In this document: positions 25,082 to 33,727 of the stretch, in pieces
Layout of the letters: every line of letters starts with the position of its first letter
Numbering within the stretch: the first letter of the stretch is position 1
Source: CAZMGV01 sp964621525 [NCBI: uncultured bacterium]
Lineage (GTDB): Bacteria > JAGRBM01
DNA length: 64,000 nucleotides
NCBI GenBank assembly: GCA_964621525.1
Contig: CAZUMS010000009.1
Location: 1 to 64,000, forward strand
Reading direction: 5' to 3'
The notes under the pieces: model-generated
What the model saw: only the letters and a program-made list of their open reading frames with translations
What the model was told of the DNA's origin: nothing
Database searches by the model: none
Made by a program: the position numbers and the translations under genes

Positions 25082-26386
25082 GTGCAGAACCTCCGTTTCA
25101 AAATCATTGTCCGGGGCACCGAGCAGCAGAAGCTGCATCTCGTCATTAACGTGACGAATGCGGCCGGCGCCGTGCAGTACTGCCTGATCGTCGTGGCGGG
25201 CCGTTCGGGGAGCCAGCTTTCCCTGGAGGATCTGAAGCAGGCCAGCGCCGACGACGTCAGAAATTACCTGCTACAGATATTCCAGGCGGACACCACGACG
25301 ACGACGGTGTCTTTCGATCTGCCAGAGGAAGATCTGGTCCTGAATCTGCTCGAAGGGGTTGTCGTACTGCTTGGCCAGAAACTGCTCGGAGTCCGGGAGC
25401 GCAAGCTGGTGGGCCAGCTCGAGAAGGCCCAGCAGTACATGAAAAATTCGAGGGGAAGCACTGCCTGGGCTTCGCTCGTGAAGGACAAGGGGGGCAAGAC
25501 GGTTCCTCCGCAGAAGACGGCGGCGCCCGCCGCTACCCGTCCTGCCGGTGCCACCCGGCCGCCGAATCCGGCGCTCAGCCGCCCGCCGATGCCAGGCAAG
25601 GACGAACCGACGCTGGATTCGATCCTGGGGGGCGAAGAATCTGCGCCGCAGCACGGGGCGATTTCCGGCCCCGAGAGACTCCAGCTTGAAAAGCTGGAGA
25701 ACGTGGCGGGAGCCGAAGGCAAGCTCATCCGGTTTACGAGCCGCTACTCGAAACTCCTGCTGGAGCTATCGTCGAAAGTTCAGGCGGCCCCCAAGGGCGA
25801 TCTCAGGGCGTATGCGGCGCTCGCGCGCGAATTCGCCCCCGACGTGGCGAAACTGGCGGAGGAAGTCACCGGCATTCCCCCCGAGTTCTACGTCTCCCAG
25901 TCGGCGGCCAAGGTCGAGAAGGCCCTGAATCAGCTCTACATCCGCCGGCTCGTGATCAACCTCCCTGAAATCAAGGACAAGGGGAAGGGAGATCTTGGCA
26001 AGCTGCTGAGCATGGAGATCACTGCCACGCGCAAGCAGGAGCCCCACTCGATCGCGGTGGAATTCCTTTACCAGAAGCGGTTCGGTCTGCCGCCGGATCT
26101 CGGCGACACCTTGCGCGATCTCCTGCGCTTCGAATGGGGAATGCCGGTTTCGTGCGAGACCTCGCTCCCCTTCGTTACGAAAAAGGTGGACCTCACCAAG
26201 CTCTATTACGTTTATTCGAGCGGCGGCCGGAAGCAGGACACTGACATCTTCTTCTTCCGCGAGCTCGATGGGCGCTGCGGCCTGGTCTATGTGCCGTACA
26301 ACTACCTGGGCACGGGTGTCCTGAACACTCTCCTGGGCGACTTCTTCGAACGCCCCTGGAAGGGCGCGGCTCCGGGCGTTGCCTGA
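25082..26386 (+). CDS. Unknown two-domain protein
   Basis: 434 residues with a GTG start at 25082. Residues 1-120 look like a compact mixed domain (RFKIIVRGTEQQKLHLVINV and a Thr-rich strand). Residues 140-185 are a Pro/Ala/Thr/Arg linker, and residues 195-434 form a second, mostly helical domain ending in an aromatic-rich beta stretch (KLYYVYSSGG, IFFFRELDG). There is no signal peptide or membrane helix. It converges with the UbiB-like gene across 11 bases. No family is recognised. Codon use matches the genome, so this is probably a lineage-specific cytoplasmic protein. Confidence 0.55.
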   Translation: MQNLRFKIIVRGTEQQKLHLVINVTNAAGAVQYCLIVVAGRSGSQLSLEDLKQASADDVRNYLLQIFQADTTTTTVSFDLPEEDLVLNLLEGVVVLLGQKLLGVRERKLVGQLEKAQQYMKNSRGSTAWASLVKDKGGKTVPPQKTAAPAATRPAGATRPPNPALSRPPMPGKDEPTLDSILGGEESAPQHGAISGPERLQLEKLENVAGAEGKLIRFTSRYSKLLLELSSKVQAAPKGDLRAYAALAREFAPDVAKLAEEVTGIPPEFYVSQSAAKVEKALNQLYIRRLVINLPEIKDKGKGDLGKLLSMEITATRKQEPHSIAVEFLYQKRFGLPPDLGDTLRDLLRFEWGMPVSCETSLPFVTKKVDLTKLYYVYSSGGRKQDTDIFFFRELDGRCGLVYVPYNYLGTGVLNTLLGDFFERPWKGAAPGVA

Positions 26387-26397
26387 CCCCTGCCGGC

Positions 26398-27735
26398 TCA
26401 GGCCGTCTGGGGCGCGGGCAGCTTGCCTTCCATCTTCAGCTTCTTGGCCATCGTGAAATCGGTCCAGATAAAGCCGACGAGCCGCGGGTCGTTGAAGATA
26501 TTGAGCTTGGGGGCGAGATTCTTCGCATAGCGGTCGAAGTAGAGCATCTGCTTGGTGATGAGCACGAATTCGTTCGGCAGCCGCATCCGGTGTTTCACGG
26601 ATACGCGCATGATTTCCGGCAGTACTTCTCCGAACTTGAGCTTCGAGAAGGAGATCTGGAGCCACGGGCCGTAGACCTTCTGGAGATCGGCCGTGAACTC
26701 ATCAATGTTTAGCTTGCTGGAGTCCTCGACGCCGCCCATCTCGACCAGCACTTCGGCCAGCTTGCGGAAGTTACCGCGCTGGAACGCCATGATGTATTCC
26801 AGCACCATGTTCTGCTGCTTCTCGTTGAACCGGCCGATGATGCCGAAGTCCAGGAAGCCGATCCGTCCATCGTGAAGCAGCATCAGGTTTCCGGCATGCA
26901 CGTCGCCGTGAAAGAAGCCATGCAGGATCAGGCACTGGAACCAGCCTCGCAGGCCGGCGACGAGCTTTTCCTCGCTGTCGTAAGGTGAAGCGAGGATGGC
27001 CTGGTAGTCGTCCACGCGCCAGCCTTTGAACCGCTCCATCGTGAGGACGCTCTTCGTCGTGTAGTCCCAGTAGACGAGCGGCGCGACGACCGCGGAGTTG
27101 TCCGCCAGCTTCATGATCTCGTTGAACTGGTCCATGTTCCGGCCTTCCTTGCGGAAGTCCAGTTCCTCGACGATGGTCTTGCTGAAATCCTCGACCACGC
27201 CGACCGGATTGGCCAGTTCCATGTGCGGCACTACCGCCTGAATCGCTTTCGCGATGGCGAGCATGATCCGCATGTCGTTCACCACCCGTTCCTCGATGCG
27301 GGGTCGCTGGATCTTCACGACCACTTCCTCGCCCGAGGTCAGCGTGGCGAAATGGACCTGGGCGATCGACGCCGCGGCGATGGGCTTTTTCTCCACGTCG
27401 CGGAAGATCTGGTCGTAGGGTTTGCCGAATTCCTTGAGGATCGTGTTCTCGACCTCATGGAAGGGGAAGGGCGGAACCCGGTCCAGGCACTTGCGGAACT
27501 CTTCGGAGTAGTCCTTGGGGAACAGCCCTTCGCTCGAGGCGATGATCTGGGCCAGCTTGATGTAGGTCGGACCGAGATCCTCGAAAGCCTTGCGGAACAG
27601 GACCGGCCCGGTGAGCTTCACGTAGTCCTTCTGGATCAGCCAGCACCAGATCCGCCGGACGAACACCTTGTCCATGACCTTCAGGAGCAGGTATTTGGAA
27701 AAGATGTAGGCGGTGACGATCAGGCGTCCGAGCAT
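26398..27735 (-). CDS. UbiB/ABC1/AarF family atypical kinase
   Basis: 445 residues. The family order is clear: the N-terminal extension motif in YIKLAQIIASSEGLFP (normally KxGQ; here the Gly is Ala), the Ala-rich nucleotide loop AAASIAQVH, the catalytic Lys in VVVKIQRP, HGDVHAGNLM (catalytic loop) and FLDFG (metal-binding Asp). UbiB proteins support ubiquinone or other lipid metabolism at the membrane through an unusual ATPase activity. The C-terminus lacks the two membrane helices of E. coli UbiB. It is divergent from the 6S RNA region. The substrate is unknown. Confidence 0.88.
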   Translation of the reverse strand: MLGRLIVTAYIFSKYLLLKVMDKVFVRRIWCWLIQKDYVKLTGPVLFRKAFEDLGPTYIKLAQIIASSEGLFPKDYSEEFRKCLDRVPPFPFHEVENTILKEFGKPYDQIFRDVEKKPIAAASIAQVHFATLTSGEEVVVKIQRPRIEERVVNDMRIMLAIAKAIQAVVPHMELANPVGVVEDFSKTIVEELDFRKEGRNMDQFNEIMKLADNSAVVAPLVYWDYTTKSVLTMERFKGWRVDDYQAILASPYDSEEKLVAGLRGWFQCLILHGFFHGDVHAGNLMLLHDGRIGFLDFGIIGRFNEKQQNMVLEYIMAFQRGNFRKLAEVLVEMGGVEDSSKLNIDEFTADLQKVYGPWLQISFSKLKFGEVLPEIMRVSVKHRMRLPNEFVLITKQMLYFDRYAKNLAPKLNIFNDPRLVGFIWTDFTMAKKLKMEGKLPAPQTA

Positions 27736-27984
27736 GTTCGAATTTCCTGTCTGAAACCCCTGCCGGAAGGTTGCTCCGGGGCGGGCCTAGGCCGCCCTGC
27801 GGGCGGGCCAGCCTGTATAACCTACCTGCCCCTCCAAATAAAATCTGCCCTTGTTCCGGTAGGATACGGCCCCAGGCAGTCCCCTGCTATTGCCTGTGGA
27901 GGCAGGACGGGGCACTACTGATGGACGGCCTGTGCGGGACGGGGGCTGGAACCCCGCCGCACGATTACATAAGTGTTTGAAATA

Positions 27985-28211
27985 CCCCTGGGGCGTACGT
28001 GGACATGCCGTTACAAGTTCGCTGAGCCTATTCGAGTTCTCTGGGAGTTGTTCCAACAGGTTCCCGGGAGGCTGCTGATCGCGCCGCGCCGCGTCGAAAG
28101 ACGCCAGCTACCGGCGATCCGGGCAGGTACCCGTAAGGGAACCCGGTTTACGACACCCACCTTTACAGGTGTGGGTCTCAGGAACACGACGGCACCACGG
28201 CGTTTTGGGGG
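27985..28211 (+). ncRNA. ssrS: 6S RNA
   Basis: The ends 27985-28002 and 28195-28211 pair over 17 base pairs with one bulged A, including many G-U pairs, making the long closing stem of 6S RNA. Inside, GCTGAGCC near 28021 and GGCTGCTGATCGCG near 28070 match sequences I recall from 6S RNAs, and the 5-FCL gene downstream is the classic 6S neighbour. At about 227 nt it is longer than the E. coli RNA. 6S RNA mimics an open promoter and holds the housekeeping RNA polymerase in stationary phase. An intrinsic terminator follows. The exact ends are estimated. Confidence 0.85.
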
Positions 28212-28224
28212 AAACTAATCGCGG

Positions 28225-28274
28225 ATATCCCGCCCGGGGTTTGGCACTCAAGCCCCCGGCGGGATATAATTTTT
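28225..28274 (+). terminator. Intrinsic terminator of the 6S RNA transcript
   Basis: Arms 28225-28243 and 28249-28267 pair: ten base pairs (ATATCCCGCC with GGCGGGATAT), one C-C mismatch, then GGGG/CCCC and TTTG/CAAG with one T-G, closing a GCACT loop. AA and T5 (28270-28274) follow. It is a strong rho-independent terminator 14 bases after the 6S closing stem. Confidence 0.85.
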
Positions 28275-28334
28275 CCGGCAGTCGTGCGGTGCTGTTCCTG
28301 ACGAACAGCAGGCTCACTGACGAAGACTGGTTAA

Positions 28335-28550
28335 ATGACTGAATTCCTGACGATCTCTGTTTTCCTGGGGGCCCTCGTGGTTCTTGGAAAACTGTTTGTC
28401 GAGAAGCTGTTCTGCGGCGGAGAAGGCCATCCGGTTGACCCGGCCGGGCGTCCCGCGCGGATTCCTGTTCCGGTTCGCCGGGTTGCTGACGGACGCCGCA
28501 GGGCGTCCGGACCGCCCGGAAACCGCGGACGGTTTCATCTTCGGCCCTGA
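28335..28550 (+). CDS. Small hydrophobic ORF between 6S RNA and 5-FCL (uncertain)
   Basis: A 71-codon frame starting TEFLTISVFLGALVVLGKLF, a plausible membrane helix, followed by a Pro/Arg-rich tail. It has no clear ribosome site and the tail has the look of non-coding GC-rich sequence. A 7-bp hairpin (GCTGTTC, GAACAGC; 28291-28309) lies just upstream. The stretch 28276-28703 otherwise shows no gene. It may encode a small membrane peptide, but may equally be a chance frame in the leader of the 5-FCL gene. Confidence 0.2.
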   Translation: MTEFLTISVFLGALVVLGKLFVEKLFCGGEGHPVDPAGRPARIPVPVRRVADGRRRASGPPGNRGRFHLRP

Positions 28551-28703
28551 CCGGTTCTTCCGATAGCGGGACCTTCCGGTCCCGGCGCGGTTCATTCCCG
28601 TAACGGGACGCTGAGCTGCGAAGCCTGATCCGATATCCAGACACACGGCTGCCCGGCCCCGGGCGTTCGATCGCGTTTGCCCGGAGCCGCAGGATGGCGG
28701 TTC

Positions 28704-29288
28704 ATGGTTTCGGCAGCGGCGCAGCAGAAGCAGGAGTTCAGGTCCCGGTTCGGGAACCTGAGGGCATCCGATTACCCGGAGCTCTCCGGGCGTACGTCCG
28801 AGCGCCTGCTCCGCGATTCGTCGCTCGCAAAGGCACGGACGGCGGCGCTTTTTCATGCCAAGCAGCCTGAGCCGGATCTTGCGCCCGTTGCCGCCGAACT
28901 GGAGCGCCGGGGCGTGCGGACAGCCTGGCCCTGCGTCACGGGCGGCGGACGGCTGGAGTTCCGCTATGCGGGAACCACCGGGCCCTTCGTCACGGGCGCT
29001 TTCGGCATCCGCGAACCGGCCCCCGGCTGCGAGCCGGCGCCGCTCGCCGGGCTCGACGTCATCGTCGTCCCGGCGCTCGCCTACGACCGGGACGGGTACC
29101 GTCTCGGCCGCGGCAAAGGTTACTACGACCGGGTTCTTGCCGATCCGGCCTTCCGGGGCCGGGCGATCGGGGTGATTCCGGACGGACATCTGGTTGATTT
29201 GTTGCCGAGGGAGCCCTGGGACCGGCCGGTTCATGCCGTCATCACGGACCGGCGCTCCCTCGATATCGTTTCGAGAAGGGAAGACTGA
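28704..29288 (+). CDS. 5-formyltetrahydrofolate cyclo-ligase
   Basis: 194 residues. The family signature GYRLGRGKGYYDRVL is at about residues 133-147, with the ATP/folate site nearby (VPALAYDRDG). It converts 5-formyl-THF to 5,10-methenyl-THF with ATP. The ATG at 28704 follows AGGATGGCGG. The position downstream of 6S RNA reproduces the ssrS-ygfA arrangement of many proteobacteria. The rny start codon begins one base after its stop codon, so the two are co-transcribed. Confidence 0.9.
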   Translation: MVSAAAQQKQEFRSRFGNLRASDYPELSGRTSERLLRDSSLAKARTAALFHAKQPEPDLAPVAAELERRGVRTAWPCVTGGGRLEFRYAGTTGPFVTGAFGIREPAPGCEPAPLAGLDVIVVPALAYDRDGYRLGRGKGYYDRVLADPAFRGRAIGVIPDGHLVDLLPREPWDRPVHAVITDRRSLDIVSRRED

Positions 29289-29289
29289 C

Positions 29290-30870
29290 ATGGATACACT
29301 GATAGGCATTGGAGCGGGCGTCGCCGGCCTCGTGGCCGGAGTCGTGGGTGCGATGTTCCTCGGCCGGAGCCGCGAACAGCAGGCAATGGCCGAGTCCCAG
29401 AAAATCCGCGAGGACATGATCAAGAAGGCTGAACTCCGGGCCCGTGAAATCGAGAAGGAAATCGTCGACAAGGCCCGCGACCGGGCCCAGAAGACCCGCG
29501 AGGAACTGGAAAAGGACGCCAAGGAGGCGCTCCGCGAGGCGGAAAAATCCGAAAAGCGCATGCGCGACAAGGAGCGCGAGGTTCAGCAGCGGCTCGACAA
29601 GCTGGACCGGCAGGAACGCGACCTCAACGGTCAGCGCGACGGCCTGAAGCGCACCGAACAGCAGCTTGCCGAGAAATCCCGCGTGGTCGAAACCCAGCAG
29701 CAGACCTGGAAGGAAAAGCACGCACAGCTCCAGAGGCAGCTCGAGCAGACGGCTTCGCTCACGGCGGACGAGGCGAAGCGCCAGCTTCTGGCAACGGTCG
29801 AGGACGAGGCGAAGCTCGAGGCCGCCCGGGTGATGAAGCAGGCGGAAGCCCAGGCCAAGGAAAAGGCCGAAGAGAACGCCAAGAAGATCATCGCCCTCGC
29901 GATCAACCGCTACTCGGGCGACTACGCCGCCGAACGCATGGTGAGCGTCGTGAAGATCCCGAATGATGAGATCAAGGGACGCATCATCGGCCGTGAGGGC
30001 CGCAACATCCGCGCCCTCGAAGTCGCCACGGGCATGGACTTCATCATCGACGACACGCCGGAGACCATCGTGATCTCGGGCTACAACCCGCTCCGGCGCG
30101 AAGTCGCCAAGCGGTCGCTCGAAAAACTGATCCAGGACGGCCGCATCCATCCGACCCGCATCGAGGAGGTCGTGGCCAAGTCCGAGAAGGAAGTGGAGAA
30201 GTCCTGCAAGGAGGCCGCCGAACAGGCGATCCTCGATCTCGGCATCACAGGTCTCCACTCGGAGGTCATGCACCTCATGGGCTCGCTCCGGTACCGGACG
30301 AGCTACACGCAGAACCAGCTAACCCACTCCATGGAAGTCGCTTTCATGTGCGGCATCATGGCGTCGGAAATGAAGCTGAACGTCGCGATGGCGCGCCGCT
30401 GCGGCTTCCTGCACGACATCGGCAAGGCAGTCTCGCACGACGTGGAGGGACCGCACGCCTACATCGGCGGCGACCTGCTCCGGAAGTACGGTGAAAAGGA
30501 AGACGTCATCGTCGGCGTCTCCTGCCACCACGACGACGACCCGCCCACGATCTGGGCCGCCATCACGCAGGCGGCGGACGCCCTCTCGGCGGCCCGCCCC
30601 GGCAGCCGCCGCGAGCAGATGGAGAACTACATCAAGCGGGTGGAGTCGCTGGAGCGCATCGCCAACGGCTTCCCCGGCGTCGAGCGCAGCTACGCGGTCC
30701 AGGCGGGCCGCGAACTCCGCATCATGGTGGACAACTCCCGGGTGACGGACGAAGAGGCCTACATGCTTTCCCGCGAGATCGCCAAGAAGATCGAGGCCGA
30801 GGTGACTTATCCCGGCCAGATCAAGGTCACGGTGTTCCGCGAAACCCGCGCGACGGAATTCGCGCGCTGA
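29290..30870 (+). CDS. rny: Ribonuclease Y
   Basis: 526 residues. The N-terminal membrane helix (IGIGAGVAGLVAGVVGAMFL) is followed by a coiled coil of about 180 residues. Next come a KH domain at about 219-280 (IKGRIIGREGRNIRALE) and an HD domain with HSMEV (H346) and HDIGKA (H375-D376). RNase Y is a membrane-bound endonuclease that starts mRNA decay. The upstream frame extension to 29194 only reads across the 5-FCL gene. The neighbouring ymdB downstream repeats the arrangement found in Firmicutes and several other phyla. Confidence 0.96.
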   Translation: MDTLIGIGAGVAGLVAGVVGAMFLGRSREQQAMAESQKIREDMIKKAELRAREIEKEIVDKARDRAQKTREELEKDAKEALREAEKSEKRMRDKEREVQQRLDKLDRQERDLNGQRDGLKRTEQQLAEKSRVVETQQQTWKEKHAQLQRQLEQTASLTADEAKRQLLATVEDEAKLEAARVMKQAEAQAKEKAEENAKKIIALAINRYSGDYAAERMVSVVKIPNDEIKGRIIGREGRNIRALEVATGMDFIIDDTPETIVISGYNPLRREVAKRSLEKLIQDGRIHPTRIEEVVAKSEKEVEKSCKEAAEQAILDLGITGLHSEVMHLMGSLRYRTSYTQNQLTHSMEVAFMCGIMASEMKLNVAMARRCGFLHDIGKAVSHDVEGPHAYIGGDLLRKYGEKEDVIVGVSCHHDDDPPTIWAAITQAADALSAARPGSRREQMENYIKRVESLERIANGFPGVERSYAVQAGRELRIMVDNSRVTDEEAYMLSREIAKKIEAEVTYPGQIKVTVFRETRATEFAR

Positions 30871-30921
30871 ACCTGGGCCGGTGCGTCCGGGCCGAAGGGT
30901 CCCGGCCGCACGGGTGACGGC

Positions 30922-31716
30922 ATGAAGATATTCTTTTCCGGCGACATTTTCGGCAATACCGGACGCAGGGCGTTCCGTCAGCTCCTGCCCGGCGTGATCC
31001 GTGAGTTCGGCGTCGATCTCGTCATGGCCAACTGCGAGAACGCCGCCGTTGGGCACGGCATCACGCCCGAAATCTACAAGGAACTGGTCGGCGCCGGTGC
31101 GGACTGCCTCACGAGCGGCAACCACATCTTCGACAAACAGGAGATTGTCCCGGCGATGGACCAGTGCCCGCTGCTGCTCCGGCCGTACAACTATCCTTCC
31201 CGCGCGCCTGGGAAGGGATCGATCGTTCTCGACGGTCCTGACGGCGTGAAGATCGGCGTCACCAACATCATGGGCGCGGTGTTCATGAATCCCGTGCCGG
31301 GCGACCCGTGGGAAGCTGCCGAAAAGGCAGTCCTGGAGCTCCAGAAGGAGACGGGCTGCATCCTCGTCGACATGCATGCCGAGGTGTCTTCCGAAAAGCA
31401 GGCGATGGCCTATTTCCTGGACGGGCAGGTGAGCGCCGTCGTCGGCACCCACACGCATGTCCAGACGGCGGACGAGCGGCTCCTGCCGGGCGGAACGGCC
31501 TACATCACCGACGCCGGCATGACCGGTCCCTACGATTCCGTCATTGGCATGGACGCCGAGATCTCCGTCCGGCGGTTCACGACGAAGATCCCCGAGAAGG
31601 GCCAGATGGCCGAACGCGGCGGTCGGCTCTGCGGCGTCGTCATTGACATCGACCCGCAAACCGGGAAAAGCCGTTCAATCGTCCGGGTGAACCGGGCGCT
31701 CGAGGAGCAGCGGTGA
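30922..31716 (+). CDS. ymdB: YmdB-type metallophosphoesterase
   Basis: 264 residues. [47 protein letters not shown] and [10 protein letters not shown] give the two-metal site of the YmdB/TIGR00282 family. These enzymes hydrolyse 2',3'-cyclic nucleotides and affect RNA decay and biofilm behaviour. It lies 51 bases after rny, as in Bacillus, and its stop overlaps the tyrS GTG. A functional link with RNase Y is known for the family and inferred here. Confidence 0.92.
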   Translation: MKIFFSGDIFGNTGRRAFRQLLPGVIREFGVDLVMANCENAAVGHGITPEIYKELVGAGADCLTSGNHIFDKQEIVPAMDQCPLLLRPYNYPSRAPGKGSIVLDGPDGVKIGVTNIMGAVFMNPVPGDPWEAAEKAVLELQKETGCILVDMHAEVSSEKQAMAYFLDGQVSAVVGTHTHVQTADERLLPGGTAYITDAGMTGPYDSVIGMDAEISVRRFTTKIPEKGQMAERGGRLCGVVIDIDPQTGKSRSIVRVNRALEEQR

Positions 31717-32951
31717 CCGCCGAGAAGAAAGACCACCAGATCGAACTGAGTCCCGCACAGGAACAGGAGTTCGGCCGCCAGTGGGCGCTGATCCGCCGGG
31801 GAGCGGTGGAGATCGTCCCCGAAGAGGAGCTGAAGCACAAGCTCAGGAAGTCGATCCGGGACAACCGGCCGCTCCGCGTGAAGGCCGGCTTCGACCCGAC
31901 GGCCCCCGACCTCCATCTGGGACACACGGTTCTTCTCCACAAGATGCGGCACTTCCAGGAGCTCGGCCACAAGGCGGTCTTCCTGATCGGCGATTTTACG
32001 GGAAGGATCGGCGACCCCACCGGCAAGAACGAGACCCGCCCGCCGCTCTCCGAAGCAGACGTCAGCCGGAACGCCGAGACCTACAAGACGCAGGTGTTCA
32101 AGATCCTGGACCCGGCGAAGACGGAAGTACGCTTCAACAGCGAATGGATGGGGAAGATGACGGCGAGCGACCTCATCCGCCTCTCGTCCCACTACACCGT
32201 CGCCCGCATGATCGAGCGCGACGACTTCTCCAAGCGCTACCGGGCGCAGACCCCGATCCACATCCACGAGTTCCTCTACCCGCTCGTTCAGGGGTACGAC
32301 TCGGTGGCCCTTGAAGCGGACGTTGAACTGGGCGGCAACGACCAGCGGTTCAACCTGCTGGTGGGCCGCGCGCTCCAGGAAGCGTACAAACAGACGCCCC
32401 AGTGCATTCTCACGATGCCGCTGCTGGAGGGCATCCGCGGCACGGACAAGATGTCCAAGTCGCTCGGCAACTACGTCGGCATCGCCGAACCGCCGCTCGA
32501 GCAGTTCGGCAAGCTCATGAGCGTCTCGGACGACCTCATGTGGAAATACTACGAGCTCCTGTCGGCGCTCCCGATGGAGGAGATCGCTGCCCGCAAGTCC
32601 GGGCATCCCATGGACGCCAAGAAGGCGCTCGCCCGCGAGATCGTCGGCCGCTACCACGGCGAGACGGAAGCCCTGAAAGCCCAGCAGGACTGGGAGGCGC
32701 AGTTCTCGAAGGGGGAAACCCCGACGGATATTCCCGAATTTTCTTTCCCAGGCGAGAAAGCGCTGGTCGATCTCCTCGCCGATACCAAGGCGGCCGAATC
32801 CAAGAAGGACGCCCGCCGCAAGATCGAGTCGAACGCCGTCACCGTGAACGACGAAAAGGTGTCGGACGTGAAGGTGTCGTACAAGGCACCCGCCGAACTC
32901 ACCATCAAGGTCGGCAAGCGGAACTGGGTGAAGGTGACGCTGACCGCATAG
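31713..32951 (+). CDS. tyrS: Tyrosyl-tRNA synthetase
   Basis: 412 residues from a GTG at 31713 that overlaps the ymdB stop. Class I signature HLGH at residues 68-71, the KMSKS motif in [13 protein letters not shown], and a C-terminal S4-like RNA-binding domain ([16 protein letters not shown]). It charges tRNA-Tyr. The domain order and the short insertion make it the TyrZ-like subtype, judged only by eye. Confidence 0.94.
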   Translation: MTAEKKDHQIELSPAQEQEFGRQWALIRRGAVEIVPEEELKHKLRKSIRDNRPLRVKAGFDPTAPDLHLGHTVLLHKMRHFQELGHKAVFLIGDFTGRIGDPTGKNETRPPLSEADVSRNAETYKTQVFKILDPAKTEVRFNSEWMGKMTASDLIRLSSHYTVARMIERDDFSKRYRAQTPIHIHEFLYPLVQGYDSVALEADVELGGNDQRFNLLVGRALQEAYKQTPQCILTMPLLEGIRGTDKMSKSLGNYVGIAEPPLEQFGKLMSVSDDLMWKYYELLSALPMEEIAARKSGHPMDAKKALAREIVGRYHGETEALKAQQDWEAQFSKGETPTDIPEFSFPGEKALVDLLADTKAAESKKDARRKIESNAVTVNDEKVSDVKVSYKAPAELTIKVGKRNWVKVTLTA

Positions 32952-32983
32952 CCCGCCGCCTTCCGCCTGCTACACTTCCCTCC

Positions 32984-33727
32984 ATGTTCCCCCCGAAGGA
33001 AATCGCCCAGAACCTCGTTCTGGGAATCGGGCCCGTGCGCCGGTGGGCGCAGGGGCGGCACGAATCCACGGGGCTGAACCGCCTCCCGGACCGGGTGGCG
33101 GACATTTATGCCTTTTACCGGCGCCACGCGGAGGTCTCCGGGCAGCGAATCCTGGAGCTCGGGATCGGCCATACGCCGGACGTGCTCCTCAAGGCGCTCG
33201 ACGACGGAGCAGCGTCGGCCTCGGCTGCCGACATCGCCGGATATTTCACACCACGGACCGGGGCCGAACGGCGGATCGACTTCCGGCTGTACGACGGCCG
33301 CCGCCTCCCGTTCGGGGACCGCTCGTTCGACCTCGTGTGGTCCTCGAACGTTTTCCAGCACCTCCGGGAACCGGCGGCGCTGGTGCAGGAAATCCGTCGG
33401 GTCATTGCGCCCGGCGGACGGCTGCTCGTCCGTGCCGACCTGCGCGATCACTACCATCTTCAGGACCCGGAGCGCTGGCTCGATTGTCTCCGGTATCCGG
33501 ACTGGCTCTGGAACGCGATGACCTCGAACCGGTCCGCCTACGTGAACCGGCTCCGGCTGTCGGACTGGCGGAAGCTGCTGGAGGGGAGCGGTTTCCGGCT
33601 CGAGGCGATCGAGGTCGCCCGGTCCCCGGAACTGCTGGAGCAGCGTGCGGGCCGGGACTGGCTGGGAAATCTCGCGGACGACGATCTTACGGCCACCGGT
33701 TTCGACGCCGTCTGGTCAGCGCTTTAG
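32984..33727 (+). CDS. SAM-dependent methyltransferase (type 11)
   Basis: 247 residues. Motif I ILELGIGHTPD binds SAM. FGDRSFDLVWSSNVFQHL and EIRRVIAPGGRLLVRADLRDHY are the post-I and motif III regions of type 11 methyltransferases. The acceptor is unknown; the neighbouring glycosyltransferases suggest a sugar or lipid-linked glycan. It starts 32 bases after tyrS. Its C-terminus overlaps the stop of the convergent GT4 gene by 12 bases. Confidence 0.8.
   Translation: MFPPKEIAQNLVLGIGPVRRWAQGRHESTGLNRLPDRVADIYAFYRRHAEVSGQRILELGIGHTPDVLLKALDDGAASASAADIAGYFTPRTGAERRIDFRLYDGRRLPFGDRSFDLVWSSNVFQHLREPAALVQEIRRVIAPGGRLLVRADLRDHYHLQDPERWLDCLRYPDWLWNAMTSNRSAYVNRLRLSDWRKLLEGSGFRLEAIEVARSPELLEQRAGRDWLGNLADDDLTATGFDAVWSAL

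Noticed and set aside
26590-26605. parS-like site TGTTTCACG in the UbiB-like gene
   Set aside because: Only one half matches the 16-bp palindrome; the other half is GATACG. No full site was found near parAB either.
28241-28270. A sigma70 promoter TTGGCA-N18-TATAAT
   Set aside because: Both boxes lie inside the arms of the 6S terminator hairpin, and the TATAAT is its stem end plus A/T tail. Use as a promoter cannot be excluded but is the weaker reading.
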